From Paracoccus spongiarum (GTDB lineage: Bacteria > Pseudomonadota > Alphaproteobacteria > Rhodobacterales > Rhodobacteraceae): a stretch of DNA of 64,000 nt. The notes under the pieces were generated by a model. That model saw only the letters and a list, made by a program, of their open reading frames with translations. It did not search any database and was not told the DNA's origin. Both the position numbers and the translations under genes were made by a program. Shown here one piece after another: positions 1 through 8,888 of this stretch. The DNA is taken from assembly GCF_030732095.1 (NCBI RefSeq), contig NZ_JAVAMQ010000001.1, positions 338,431 to 402,430 on the forward strand, read 5' to 3'. Positions within the stretch are counted from its first letter, which is position 1, and each line of letters starts with the position of its first letter.

Positions 1-544
1 CGAGAAAGCGCGCGGTCAGGTCGCCTGAAAGCAGGGCGTGGATCGACGCGGCCAGATCGCCCAGCAGCACAAGCGCGGAGATCAGCACGGTGGCGGCGGC
101 AAAGCCCCGCCGCGCCCGCGACCGCCGCCGCAACTGGTCGTCCGAGAAGCGCCGTGCCAGCCGGTTGTCCAGCACCAGCAGCGCCGGAAGGAAGGCCGCA
201 AGGATCGCAACCCCGCTGCGCATGCGCGCGTGCCACGGAAGGCTGGCCGTCTCGTCGGGCAGCAGCACGTCGATCAGCCCGAAGCCCAGATTGACGGTGT
301 ACCAGCAGACCACCGACAGCGCGACCAGCAGCAGCGCGTGCAGCATGGCCTCGCGGGCCGACACATAGGGCCGGGCGCGCGGCACAGGCGGCATCCCGGC
401 GCTGTCATGCCAGCCGGCCAGCCCGCCCTGGATCTCCCGCGGCGACCAGCCGGCCTCTGCCAGCGCCTCGGCGATGGCCGTGCGCTCGCGTCCCGCAGCC
501 AGCGCCGCGCGGATGAATTGCGACAGATCGCCGGTGTCCGTCAT
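1..544 (-). CDS. DUF5671-type membrane protein, C-terminus cut off by window edge
   Basis: A reading frame starts at ATG (544-542) and runs off the left end, leaving 181 codons. The first ~45 residues form a soluble helical segment (LSQFIRAALAAGRERTAIAE) ending in a GWSPREI motif. They are followed by about three hydrophobic helices at roughly residues 62-84, 103-122 and 140-155, with a conserved-looking SAREAMLHALLL entry into the first. This layout of a short helix-turn-like head plus several membrane helices resembles DUF5671 proteins. No enzymatic residues are visible and the function is unknown. It is divergent from the tRNA downstream. The family name is from memory; the coding call is firm, the assignment moderate. 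Confidence 0.65.
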   Translation of the reverse strand, partial: MTDTGDLSQFIRAALAAGRERTAIAEALAEAGWSPREIQGGLAGWHDSAGMPPVPRARPYVSAREAMLHALLLVALSVVCWYTVNLGFGLIDVLLPDETASLPWHARMRSGVAILAAFLPALLVLDNRLARRFSDDQLRRRSRARRGFAAATVLISALVLLGDLAASIHALLSGDLTARFL

Positions 545-637
545 CACCCGTCCCCGGTCGTTGCCGGCGCAGATTTGCCCGGCGACGCACAGCTGTCAAT
601 CGTCGCCAAAAAATCGGTGCGAGGGCGCATTTCCCCC

Positions 638-666
638 TTGCACCCCCCGGCGCAGTCCCATAAATC
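638..666 (+). promoter_or_regulatory. Putative sigma-70 promoter of tRNA-Gly
   Basis: A TTGCAC box at 638-643 and TAAATC at 661-666 are separated by exactly 17 bases and lie about 40 bases before the first tRNA base. The match to the -35/-10 consensus is moderate. The placement is right for a short tRNA leader. Confidence 0.45.
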
Positions 667-702
667 ACCGCTCACCGAAGGCGAAACGGCCTCGGGACGG
701 AT

Positions 703-777
703 GCGGGCGTAGCTCAGGGGTAGAGCATAACCTTGCCAAGGTTAGGGTCGTGAGTTCGAATCTCATCGCCCGCTCCA
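703..777 (+). tRNA. tRNA-Gly (anticodon GCC)
   Basis: The complete cloverleaf is readable. The acceptor stem GCGGGCG (703-709) pairs with CGCCCGC (767-773). The D arm is GCTC/GAGC. The anticodon stem TAACC/GGTTA encloses the loop TTGCCAA with anticodon GCC at 735-737. The T arm carries the TTCGAAT loop. The discriminator T774 is followed by an encoded CCA (775-777). The mature body is 72 bases plus CCA. It has its own upstream promoter-like boxes and an intrinsic terminator just downstream, so it appears to be a single-gene transcript. Confidence 0.97.
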
Positions 778-782
778 ACATC

Positions 783-812
783 AAAAGGCCGGACCCTCGG
801 GTCCGGCCTTTT
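783..812 (+). terminator. Intrinsic terminator of tRNA-Gly
   Basis: A perfect 13-bp inverted repeat: AAAAGGCCGGACC (783-795), loop CTCG, GGTCCGGCCTTTT (800-812). The right arm ends in a T run five bases after the tRNA CCA region starts its tail, a textbook Rho-independent terminator. Confidence 0.9.
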
Positions 813-1182
813 GCGTTGGGCCGCGCGGGATCGCATCGACGCGGGCGGCGGTTCTGGCCTGAAGGACGACAACGAAATCTGACTGGCAACGCTCAGGCCA
901 GAACCCGGCTTGATGCACCCACCGCCTGCACAACATCCGCGCCGATCCCCGGACCCTGCGGCCCGGCATCGCGCACTCGTGACCCGGGCGCCGATGCAGG
1001 ATGCGTCCCGGCAGGGCTGGGGTCAAGATTCATGCTGCGATGCAGCAACAATCATGGCAACGGCGCCACAGCGGCGCGCACCGGATGCGCCGCAGGATCG
1101 ATCAGATATCTGTTTCTGAACATTTTTCCGCGCCGCATGAACAATTTGACCAATTGCTGCGGCGCGGAAATTTTGCCCGCTG
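813..1182. other. Intergenic stretch with a spaced inverted repeat
   Basis: About 370 bases between the tRNA terminator and the stop codon of the minus-strand FAD enzyme. No supported gene is seen. The second half is less GC-rich. It holds a perfect 13-base inverted repeat, TTTCCGCGCCGCA (1125-1137) and TGCGGCGCGGAAA (1158-1170), separated by 20 bases that themselves contain CAATT/AATTG. It could act as a terminator or protein site at the end of the minus-strand gene, but neither strand shows a clean U tract. Confidence 0.5.
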
Positions 1183-3675
1183 TCAGCCGTCCTGCCGGAT
1201 GCGCTGGTTCTGAGGGTCGTACGGGCTGTCCTCGGTGACGACGGCATCCCACAGTTCGCGGAACATGCGCAGCTTCAGCCTCGTGCCCGGCCGGGCCAGA
1301 TCCGGGCGGACATAGCCCATGCCGATCTGCTTGCCGAAGGCCACCGAATACCCGCCCGAGGTCAGCCGCCCGACCTTCTCGCCGTCAAGGAACAGCGCCT
1401 CGCGGCCCCAGGGATCGGCGTCGGCGGGTCCGTCGATCAGCAGCGTCACGCAAAGCGACCGGATGCCCTTGGCCTGCATCGCGGCCTTGCCCCGGAACTC
1501 CTTCTCCAGATCGACAAACCGGTCCAGCCCGGCTTCCAACGGGGTCGCGTCGCGGCCAAGCTCGGTGCCGAAGGCGCGATAGGATTTTTCCTGCCGCAGC
1601 CAGTTCTGCGCCCGCGCGCCGACCAGCGTCAGGCCCGACGGCTCGCCGGCTTCCATCAGCCGGTCGAACAGGTGGTTCTGCATCTCGATCGGGTGATGCA
1701 GCTCCCAGCCCAATTCGCCGGTATAGGCCACCCGGATCGCGTTAACGGGCACCATGCCCAGCTCGATCCGCCTGGCCGACAGCCAGGGGAACCGCTTGTT
1801 CGACAGGGCGGTCTCGGGCTGCGGGTCGCGGATCAGCCGGGACAGGATCTCGCGCGATTTCGGCCCGGCGATGGCGAAGACGCCCCATTGCGTGGTCACG
1901 TCCTGGATGGCGACGTGATCGCCGCCCGCGGCCATGAAATCCTCGGCCGACTTGATCAGGTTGTCGCCGTCGTAATCGGCCCAGGCGCCTGCCGAGACGA
2001 GGTAGTATTCGGACTCGGCCAGCCGGACGATGGTGTATTCGGTCCGCGTGGTTCCGGCGTCGGTCAGCGCATAGGTCAGGTTGATGCGGCCGACCTTGGG
2101 CAGCCTGTTGGTCGTCAGCCAGTCGAGGAAGGCGGTCGCGCCCGGGCCCTTGACCATGTGCTTGGCGAAGGCGGTGGCATCGACCAGCCCGGCGGTCTGG
2201 CGGATCGCCTCGGCCTCGGCCCGGGCATATTGCCACCAGCCGCCGCGACGGAAGCTTCGGCTGGCGTGGTCGTCGAAACCCTCGGGCGCGTAGTAGTTCG
2301 GGCGATCCCAGCCGTTCACCTGCCCGAACTGCGCGCCCCGCGCCTTCTGGCGGTCATGGGCGGGCGAGGTGCGCAGCGGCCGCGCGGCTTCGCGTTCCTC
2401 GTCGGGATGGTGCAGGATGAAGACGTGCGCATAGCTTTCCTCGTTCTTCTTCACCGCATATTCGGTGGTCATCCACGACCCGAAGCGGCGCGGGTCCAGC
2501 GAGGCCATGTCGATCTCGGCCTCTCCCTCGGTCATGATCTGCGTCAGGTAATGGCCGACGCCGCCCGCCGCGGTGATGCCGAAGCTGAAGCCCTCGGCCA
2601 GCCACATGTTGCGCAGGCCGGGCGCCGGGCCCACCAGCGGGTTGCCGTCGGGGGTATAGCAGATCGGGCCGTTGAAATCGTCCTTCAGCCCGACCTCTTC
2701 CGAGGAGGGCAGCCGATGGATCATCGACATGTATTCCTCTTCGATCCGCTCGAGGTCCAGCGGGAACAGGTCGGCCCGGAAGCTGTCGGGCACCTCGTAG
2801 GGGAATCGCGCCGGCGCGCCTTCCTCGTAGGGGCCAAGGATCCAGCCGCCGCGTTCCTCGCGGACATACCACTTGGCGTCGGCATCGCGCAGCACCGGAT
2901 GTTCGGGGTTGCCCTCGGCCCGCCATTTCATCAGCATCGGGTCGGGTTCGGTCACGATGAACTGGTGTTCGACAGGGATCGCGGGGATGCGGATGCCCAG
3001 CAGGCGGGCGGTGCGCTGCGCATGGTTGCCGGTCGCGGTCACGACATGCTCGGCGCGGATCTCGAAGGTCTCGCCCGAGGGGACCAGGTTGCCGCCCTTC
3101 TCGGCCATCCTCTCGCAGCTGACGATCCATTCCGATCCCGTCCAGCGATAGCCGTTGACCTGGACCTTGCGCTCGATCGTGCAGCCGGCCATGCGCGCGC
3201 CCTTGGCCATCGCCTGCGTCACGTCTGCGGGGTTGATATAGCCGTCCGTCGGGTGGAACAGCGCCCCCTTCAGGTCGTCGGTGCGCAGCAGCGGCCAGCG
3301 GTCCTTCATCTGCTGCGGTGTCAGGAATTCATGCTCGATCCCGATGGTTTCGGCGGTGGCGGAGTACAGCATGTATTCGTCCATCCGCGCATCGGTCTGC
3401 GCCATCCGCAGGTTGCCGCAGCGGGTGAAGCCAGCGTTCAGCCCGGTCTCGGCCTCGAGCCCGGCATAGAGCCTGACCGAATAGTCGTGGATGTGGCTGG
3501 TCGCATAACCCATGTTGAACAGCGGCAGCAGCCCCGCCGCATGCCAGGTCGAGCCGGCGGTCAGTTCGTCCCTCTCGACCAGCAGCGGCTCCCAGCCCGC
3601 CTTGGCGAGGTGATAGGCGATGCCGCAACCCACCGCGCCGCCTCCGACGACAAGAACCTTCACATGCGACTTCAT
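1183..3675 (-). CDS. FAD-dependent dehydrogenase fused to GcvT-type aminomethyltransferase (dimethylglycine/sarcosine dehydrogenase family)
   Basis: The 830-residue protein has two halves. The N-terminal half is a DAO-type flavoprotein with a dinucleotide motif GGGAVG at residues 11-16 and STWHAAG around His45, the histidine that carries covalently bound FAD in dimethylglycine and sarcosine dehydrogenases. From about residue 440 to the end it is a glycine-cleavage T-protein (GcvT) fold that would pass the released one-carbon unit to tetrahydrofolate. The predicted role is oxidative demethylation of an N-methyl amine in the cytosol. The start at 3675 is chosen because AGGAG lies about 8 bases upstream and GGGAVG is then near the N-terminus. 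The frame stays open for another 74 codons upstream, but that part is low-complexity and unlike the family. The exact substrate cannot be read from sequence. It is divergent from panC. Confidence 0.88.
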   Translation of the reverse strand: MKSHVKVLVVGGGAVGCGIAYHLAKAGWEPLLVERDELTAGSTWHAAGLLPLFNMGYATSHIHDYSVRLYAGLEAETGLNAGFTRCGNLRMAQTDARMDEYMLYSATAETIGIEHEFLTPQQMKDRWPLLRTDDLKGALFHPTDGYINPADVTQAMAKGARMAGCTIERKVQVNGYRWTGSEWIVSCERMAEKGGNLVPSGETFEIRAEHVVTATGNHAQRTARLLGIRIPAIPVEHQFIVTEPDPMLMKWRAEGNPEHPVLRDADAKWYVREERGGWILGPYEEGAPARFPYEVPDSFRADLFPLDLERIEEEYMSMIHRLPSSEEVGLKDDFNGPICYTPDGNPLVGPAPGLRNMWLAEGFSFGITAAGGVGHYLTQIMTEGEAEIDMASLDPRRFGSWMTTEYAVKKNEESYAHVFILHHPDEEREAARPLRTSPAHDRQKARGAQFGQVNGWDRPNYYAPEGFDDHASRSFRRGGWWQYARAEAEAIRQTAGLVDATAFAKHMVKGPGATAFLDWLTTNRLPKVGRINLTYALTDAGTTRTEYTIVRLAESEYYLVSAGAWADYDGDNLIKSAEDFMAAGGDHVAIQDVTTQWGVFAIAGPKSREILSRLIRDPQPETALSNKRFPWLSARRIELGMVPVNAIRVAYTGELGWELHHPIEMQNHLFDRLMEAGEPSGLTLVGARAQNWLRQEKSYRAFGTELGRDATPLEAGLDRFVDLEKEFRGKAAMQAKGIRSLCVTLLIDGPADADPWGREALFLDGEKVGRLTSGGYSVAFGKQIGMGYVRPDLARPGTRLKLRMFRELWDAVVTEDSPYDPQNQRIRQDG

Positions 3676-3848
3676 CCGGGGCGACTCCTCTGGCCTGTTC
3701 CTGCCCGTTACTGCCACGGCCGGTGGCGGGCTGTCCCATCGCCCCGACCATTGGCGGCGAAAAACGACATGCTGCAACGCGGCACTTGTGCGAATCCCTG
3801 TCGTGACGCTAGCTTGCGCCCCACGCCGGGGGGCGGGGAGGACAGCCG

Positions 3849-4706
3849 ATGCGGATCTGCCGCAGCAAGCAGGCGATGCGTGACTGCGTGAACGCATGGC
3901 GGGCCGAGGGGCAGCGCGTGGCCCTGGTGGCCACGATGGGTGCGCTGCACGCGGGGCACATGCATCTGGTGGCGCGGGCGCGGGACTGGCTGGACACGCA
4001 GGGCGGCGGGCGTGTCGTGACCTCGATCTTCGTGAACCCGACGCAGTTCGACCAGCAGGCCGACCTGGACAGATATCCCCGCGACGAGGACACCGACCTT
4101 GCCCTGCTGCGGCAGGCTGGCTGCGACGCGGCCTTCCTGCCCACCGTCGCCGACATCTATCGCCCCGGCGCGCAGACCACGGTCGAGGTGGGCGGCCTGT
4201 CGCGGATGCTGATCGGCCGGCTGCGGCCCGGCCATTTCCGCGGCATGACGACGATCGTGACCAAGCTGTTCAACATCGTCGGCCCCGATGCCACCACCTT
4301 TGGCGAGAAGGACTACCAGCAACTGACCATCGTGCGGCAGATGGTGGCCGATCTGGACATGCCGATCCAGATCATCGGCGTCCCGACGGTCCGCGAGGCC
4401 GACGGGCTGGCCATGTCCTCGCGCAATCGCCGCCTGACGCCCGGGGATCGCGCCGCGGCCCCGGTCCTGAACCGGGCGCTGGACACGGGCCAGCAGATGA
4501 TCGCGGCCGGCGCAGGGCTGGCTGCCGTGCGCCGGGCGATGCGCGCCGTCCTGCGGTCCGAGCCGCGCTGCGAACTGCGCTCGCTGGATATCCGCGATGC
4601 GGGCGATCTGTCGCGCATCACCCGCATCGACGGCCCCGTGGTCATGCTTCTGGCCGCCCGCTTTGGCGATGTGCTGCTGATCGACCAGCGCGTCGCGCAA
4701 CCCTGA
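3849..4706 (+). CDS. panC: Pantothenate synthetase
   Basis: PanC joins pantoate and beta-alanine, using ATP through a pantoyl-adenylate, to make pantothenate in the cytosol. The 285-residue product has the usual length. It shows the nucleotidyltransferase HxGH motif as HAGH (residues 34-37), the FVNPTQF segment near residue 61, FGEKDY at 151-156 and MSSRN at 189-193, the second ATP-binding signature. The start follows a GGGGAGGA ribosome site at a short distance. panB begins 11 bases after the stop, so the two genes form a pantothenate operon. No panD or panE is nearby. Confidence 0.97.
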   Translation: MRICRSKQAMRDCVNAWRAEGQRVALVATMGALHAGHMHLVARARDWLDTQGGGRVVTSIFVNPTQFDQQADLDRYPRDEDTDLALLRQAGCDAAFLPTVADIYRPGAQTTVEVGGLSRMLIGRLRPGHFRGMTTIVTKLFNIVGPDATTFGEKDYQQLTIVRQMVADLDMPIQIIGVPTVREADGLAMSSRNRRLTPGDRAAAPVLNRALDTGQQMIAAGAGLAAVRRAMRAVLRSEPRCELRSLDIRDAGDLSRITRIDGPVVMLLAARFGDVLLIDQRVAQP

Positions 4707-4717
4707 AAGGTCCTGCC

Positions 4718-5527
4718 ATGTCCGCCCAGGCGCCCGTCCGCCGCGTCACCGTTCCGCAGATCGCCGGCCGCAAGGGCGCGCCGCCGATCGTCGCGCTGAC
4801 CGCCTATACCGCGCCGATGGCGGCACTGGTGGACGCCCATGCCGATGTGATCCTGGTGGGCGACAGCCTCGGCATGGTGATCCACGGCCTGCCCTCGACC
4901 ATCGGCGTCACGCTGGAGATGATGATCCTGCACGGCCAGGCGGTGATGCGCGGCAGCGCCCGCGCGATGGTGGTGATCGACATGCCCTTCGGCAGCTACG
5001 AGGAATCGCCCCAGCAGGCCTTCCGCAACGCCGCCCGCGTGATGGGCGAGACCGGCTGCGGCGCGGTCAAGCTGGAGGGCGGGGCGCGCATGGCCCCGAC
5101 GATCCGCTTTCTGGTCGATCGCGGCATCCCGGTGATGGCGCATGTCGGCCTGACCCCGCAGGCCACGAACGTGATGGGCGGCTTCAGGACGCAGGGCCGC
5201 GACGAGGCATCCTGGCCGGCCCATGTCGCCGACGCGGTGGCCGTGGCCGAGGCCGGCGCCTTCTCGGTCGTGGTCGAGGGGGTGATGGAGGGCCTGGCCG
5301 ACCGCATCACCGAGGCCGTCGCCATCCCCACCATCGGCATCGGCGCCAGCGCGCGCTGCGACGGCCAGATCCTCGTGCTGGACGACATGCTGGGCCTGTC
5401 AGGCCGGGTGCCGCGCTTCGTGCGCAAGTTCGGCGATCTCGGCCCCCGTGCCGAGGCGGCCATCGCGGACTACGCCGCCGCCGTGCGCGACCGCAGCTTT
5501 CCCGCAGCCGACCAGCTGTATCGCTGA
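4718..5527 (+). CDS. panB: 3-methyl-2-oxobutanoate hydroxymethyltransferase
   Basis: PanB adds a hydroxymethyl group from methylene-tetrahydrofolate to alpha-ketoisovalerate, giving ketopantoate, the step before pantoate and PanC. The 269-residue protein has the family length and its key segments: VGDSLGM with metal-binding Asp49, DMPFGSY with Asp88, and GAVKLEGG with Lys118/Glu120. The start has AAAGG a few bases upstream. It is second in the panC-panB operon and converges on the MFS gene with a 5-base gap between stops. Confidence 0.97.
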   Translation: MSAQAPVRRVTVPQIAGRKGAPPIVALTAYTAPMAALVDAHADVILVGDSLGMVIHGLPSTIGVTLEMMILHGQAVMRGSARAMVVIDMPFGSYEESPQQAFRNAARVMGETGCGAVKLEGGARMAPTIRFLVDRGIPVMAHVGLTPQATNVMGGFRTQGRDEASWPAHVADAVAVAEAGAFSVVVEGVMEGLADRITEAVAIPTIGIGASARCDGQILVLDDMLGLSGRVPRFVRKFGDLGPRAEAAIADYAAAVRDRSFPAADQLYR

Positions 5528-5532
5528 GAGGG

Positions 5533-6711
5533 TCAGGCGGTCTGCGCCGGCGCCGCGTCGGGCCGATCGTCGAAATCGGCGGTGCGCGCCAGCGGCGACA
5601 GCAGCAACGGCACCAGCAGCAGCGCCGCAAGCCCCATGTAGATCAAAGAGAAGCTTGTATGCTCGGCCAGCCAGCCGATGCTGCCCGGTGCCAGCAGGAT
5701 GCCCGAATAGCCCATCGTGGTCACGACCGACAGTCCGACCCCCTGCGCCAGCCCCGGCACGTTGCCCGCCGCCGAGAAGGCGATGGGCACCATGTTGGCG
5801 ATGCCGATGCCCGCCACGCCGAAGCCCGCGATGGCCAGCAGCGGCTGATCGGCAAGGCCCGCCAGCCCAAGCCCCGCCATCGCGACCAGCGTGCTGATGC
5901 GCAGCGTCCGCACCGCGCCCATCCTCCGCCGCAGTTCGTCGCCGAGAAAGCGCATCACCGCCATCGTTCCCGCGCAGGCCGCAAATCCCCAGCCCGCCAG
6001 CGCCAGCGAGGCGCCCATCTCGCGCTGCAGATAGACCGCCGCCCAGTCGAGGATCGCGCCCTCGGGGATCATCGAGCACAGCGCCATCAGCCCGATCACA
6101 TAGGGCAGCGGGCTGCGCGGCAGGCGCAGCGGCACGGCGGCCGCCTGATCGGCCCCCGGCGCGTCGCGAAGGATGCGCGGCAGCGCCAGCACGAGGCCCG
6201 CGGAATAGACCAGCGTGACGATCAGGGCGTGCCCGGTCTCGCCGATCAGGGTGATGACGGCCCCGCCCGCCCCGGCCCCGGCCAGCCCGCCAAGGCTCCA
6301 GAAGCCGTGGCAGGACGACATGATCGCCCGCCTGCGCGCGCGTTCGACCGCGACCGCATTGGCGTTCATCGCCACATCCATCCCGCCGATGGCGCCGCCG
6401 AACAGCAGGACGGCCGCAAACACCGTCCACAGGCCCGGCGCCAGCGAGATCAGCAGCAGCGTGGGCATGGCCAGCCATGCCGCCAGCCTGACCGCATGGG
6501 CCGATCCGCGCCGCGCCGTCAGCGCCCCGAACAGCGGCATGATCGTGACCGATCCGATGCCCAGCACCAGCACCATCAGCCCGGCGACCGCCTCGGAAAT
6601 CTCGAGCCGCTGCATCAGCGTGGGCAGCTTGGGCGCCCAGCTTCCGACCAGCAACCCGTTCAGCAAGAACAGCGCCGAGACCGCCCGACGCGCACCGGGA
6701 AAGGGTGTCAC
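5533..6711 (-). CDS. Major facilitator superfamily transporter (YbjJ-like)
   Basis: A 392-residue inner-membrane carrier with about 12 hydrophobic helices. The N-terminal part shows LLNGLLVGSWAPKLP and a GALTARRG loop typical of MFS proteins related to YbjJ/fucose-permease-like carriers. The substrate cannot be inferred. The GTG start at 6711 is preferred because TGAGG sits just upstream and the gene then begins 7 bases after the stop of the D-2-hydroxyacid dehydrogenase, implying co-transcription. The frame can be extended upstream, but only by overlapping that gene. Confidence 0.85.
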   Translation of the reverse strand: MTPFPGARRAVSALFLLNGLLVGSWAPKLPTLMQRLEISEAVAGLMVLVLGIGSVTIMPLFGALTARRGSAHAVRLAAWLAMPTLLLISLAPGLWTVFAAVLLFGGAIGGMDVAMNANAVAVERARRRAIMSSCHGFWSLGGLAGAGAGGAVITLIGETGHALIVTLVYSAGLVLALPRILRDAPGADQAAAVPLRLPRSPLPYVIGLMALCSMIPEGAILDWAAVYLQREMGASLALAGWGFAACAGTMAVMRFLGDELRRRMGAVRTLRISTLVAMAGLGLAGLADQPLLAIAGFGVAGIGIANMVPIAFSAAGNVPGLAQGVGLSVVTTMGYSGILLAPGSIGWLAEHTSFSLIYMGLAALLLVPLLLSPLARTADFDDRPDAAPAQTA

Positions 6712-6718
6712 GCGATCC

Positions 6719-7720
6719 TCACAGCATCGAGGGCACGACCAGGTCCGGTGGCCGGTGGCCGTCGGCATAGGTCTTGATGTTGATCAGCACCTTCTCGCCC
6801 ATCTCGGCGCGGCCCTCGACGGTGGCGCTGCCCATATGCGGCAGCAGCACGACATTGGGCAGTTCGCGCAGGCGCGGATTGATCTCGTGGCCATGCTCGA
6901 ACACGTCCAGCCCGGCGCCCGCGATCTCGCCCGCCCGCAGCATCCGGGTCAGGGCGTTCTCGTCGATGACTTCACCGCGCGAGGTGTTCACGACCACCGC
7001 CGTCGGCTTCATCAGCTTCAGCCGCCGCGCGTTCAGCAGGTGGAAGGTCGAGGGCGTGTGCGGCGCGTTGACGCTGACGATGTCCATGCGGCTCAGCATC
7101 TGGTCAAGGCTTTCCCACCAGGTCGCCTGCAGTTCCTCCTCGATCTCGGGGCGCAGCCGGCGGCGGTTGTGGTAATGGACCTGCATGCCGAAGGCATTGG
7201 CCCGCCGCGCCACCGCCTGGCCGATCCGGCCCATGCCCAGGATGCCCAGCCGGCGGCCGCCGACGCGGCCGCCCAGATGCGCGGTGGGCGCCCAGCCGCC
7301 CCAGCGGCCGGCCTGCATCTCGGCCAGCCCTTCCGGAATGCGCCGCGTCACCGCAAGGATCAGCGCGATCGCCATGTCGGCGGTGTCCTCGGTCACCACC
7401 CCGGGCGTGTTCGTCACCAGCACCCCCCGCTGCCGCGCCGACAGCACGTCGATGTGATCGACGCCCGCGCCGTAATTCGCGATCAGCTTCAGCCGCTCGC
7501 CGGCCTGGGCCAGCATGTTGGCATCGATATGGTCGGTGACGGTGGGCACGATCACGTCGCTGTTCTGCATCAGGCTGGCCAGTTCGTCACGCGACAGCTT
7601 GCGGTCGTCGTCGCGCAGCACGGCGTCGAACAGTTCGCTCATCCGGGTCTCGACGGTCTCGGGCAGGCGCCGCGTGACCGACACGCGCAGCTTCTGTCTC
7701 GCGGGCTGGGTGCTGTGCAT
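6719..7720 (-). CDS. D-isomer-specific 2-hydroxyacid dehydrogenase (glyoxylate/hydroxypyruvate reductase-like)
   Basis: This is an NAD(P)H-dependent cytosolic dehydrogenase that interconverts a 2-oxoacid and a D-2-hydroxyacid. The 333 residues include the Rossmann motif GMGRIG (162-167) and the catalytic set Arg248 (NTSRGEV), Glu279 (HGHEINP) and His295 (LLPHMGSAT). The length is right for glycerate dehydrogenase or glyoxylate reductase enzymes. The start at 7720 has GAGG upstream; the open frame extends 41 codons further but lacks a ribosome site. It is first in a two-gene unit with the MFS carrier and divergent from an SH3 protein. The substrate is not certain. Confidence 0.9.
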   Translation of the reverse strand: MHSTQPARQKLRVSVTRRLPETVETRMSELFDAVLRDDDRKLSRDELASLMQNSDVIVPTVTDHIDANMLAQAGERLKLIANYGAGVDHIDVLSARQRGVLVTNTPGVVTEDTADMAIALILAVTRRIPEGLAEMQAGRWGGWAPTAHLGGRVGGRRLGILGMGRIGQAVARRANAFGMQVHYHNRRRLRPEIEEELQATWWESLDQMLSRMDIVSVNAPHTPSTFHLLNARRLKLMKPTAVVVNTSRGEVIDENALTRMLRAGEIAGAGLDVFEHGHEINPRLRELPNVVLLPHMGSATVEGRAEMGEKVLINIKTYADGHRPPDLVVPSML

Positions 7721-7949
7721 CGAAACCTCACTTTCTCGCGGTCCTGTCGGTGCCGCCCTTTCCTTGTCGGGCGGCTTTTGGCAAACTGCCCCCGTTGCGG
7801 GGCAGGCACAAGACCCCACGAGGAGGCCGTGAAATGCAGCCACCGGATCGGCAGCGCGCGACCGGCGCGCAGGGCTTCGGGGTGCAGGTCATGGCCGGGC
7901 AGGCGGACAGGGCAGGCCCCTGGCCGGATCAGGCAGGATTGGACGACGA

Positions 7950-8579
7950 ATGAAGATCAGCGCGTTGACGGGCCGGCGCATCGGGGCCGCGGCGGTTCTG
8001 GCGACCGGGCTTGCGATCGCGCCGCTGGCGGTTCTGGCCGCGGTCGGCGGCCCCGGCGGCGCCGTCAGCCCCGGCGGCGATGCGCCCCGCGGCGAGGTTG
8101 CGCGGATCATCCGCGTGCAGGCAGACGACGCGGGCGCGACCGAAGGCGGGGCGCGCGGCGCGGTCACCAACCTGCCCCTGCCCCGCTATGTCAGCCTCAA
8201 GGGCAGCGAGGGGAATGCGCGGCGCGGCCCCAGCCTGTCGCATCGCATCGACTGGGTGTTCCGCCATGCCGGAATGCCGCTGCGCGTGGTCGCCGAGTTC
8301 GGCCACTGGCGGCGGGTCGAGGACAAGGACGGCGCCGGCGGCTGGGTGCATTACGCGCTGCTGTCGGGCGTCAGGACCGCCCTCGTCACCGAGGACATGG
8401 TCGAGTTGCGCAGCCGTCCCGACACCGGTGCCGACATCGTCGCGCGGGCCGAGATGGGGGCGATCGTGCGGCTGGGCGAATGCAATCGAGACTGGTGCCG
8501 CATCGCGGGCGGCGGCCAGCGGGGATGGGTGCCCAAATCGGTGATCTGGGGGGTCGATCCCGGCGAGATCCGCGACTGA
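7950..8579 (+). CDS. Exported protein with two SH3-like domains
   Basis: 209 residues. A basic N-terminus and a hydrophobic stretch at about residues 9-32 look like a signal peptide or anchor. After a Gly/Pro-rich linker come two bacterial SH3-like repeats: roughly residues 76-135 (LPRYVSLKGSEGNARRGPS, then HWRRVED and GWVHYALL) and 143-200 (MVELRSRPDTGADIV, then DWCRIAGG and GWVPKSVIWG). Such proteins (DUF1058-like) sit in the periplasm and probably bind peptidoglycan. This is inferred from the family; no catalytic residues are seen. The gene is divergent from the hydroxyacid dehydrogenase across 229 bases. Confidence in the domain call is good; the role is unknown. Confidence 0.85.
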   Translation: MKISALTGRRIGAAAVLATGLAIAPLAVLAAVGGPGGAVSPGGDAPRGEVARIIRVQADDAGATEGGARGAVTNLPLPRYVSLKGSEGNARRGPSLSHRIDWVFRHAGMPLRVVAEFGHWRRVEDKDGAGGWVHYALLSGVRTALVTEDMVELRSRPDTGADIVARAEMGAIVRLGECNRDWCRIAGGGQRGWVPKSVIWGVDPGEIRD

Positions 8580-8888
8580 CCCGCGACAGCCGGGCGCCGT
8601 CGGGCTTTCGCCCATGCGGCCCGTGACGCCCTTGCGGTCCGGGTGCCGCCGCGCGCCGCGCCAGCGGCGCGCCACCGCCCGTCCGGCAGGACGCCGACCA
8701 TCGGTCGGCCCCCCCTCGGCCACCGCCCGCCCCGCCGCGACGCACGCCGGGGCGGGCGAGGCGCCGAAGCCCCTTTTCAGCCGGTTCCGGCCGCGCGCCC
8801 TTCCGCCGCGGCACCACCGCGCGGGCGGACCGCTCAGCCTCGTTCGCGCAGTCCGGCAACGCCGGCAGGCCCAGCCCGCCCGGCTGGC
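8580..8888. other. Convergent intergenic stretch, no gene
   Basis: About 310 extremely GC-rich bases between two convergent genes. Apart from the stem-loop at 8651-8672 and runs of G or C, I see no supported gene, promoter or repeat. Confidence 0.6.
8651..8672. terminator. GC stem-loop between convergent genes
   Basis: A perfect 9-bp hairpin: GCGCGCCGC (8651-8659), loop GCCA, GCGGCGCGC (8664-8672). It lies between the ends of the SH3 gene and the M3 peptidase. There is no U tract, so it may only pause RNA polymerase or protect 3' ends. Confidence 0.4.

Noticed and set aside
703..1182. tRNA-Gly 3' end as an attachment site of an integrated element
   Set aside because: No integrase gene, direct repeat of the tRNA end or foreign block follows; the next gene is an ordinary metabolic enzyme.
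1672..3891. Plus-strand open frame of about 740 codons opposite the FAD-GcvT gene
   Set aside because: It is antisense to a gene with clear catalytic motifs. Its translation is rich in Gly/Arg/His/Pro and matches no family; long antisense frames are expected in GC-rich DNA.
3676..3897. N-terminal extension of the FAD-GcvT enzyme by 74 codons
   Set aside because: It overlaps panC, has no ribosome site, and would push the dinucleotide-binding GGGAVG far from the N-terminus, unlike the family.
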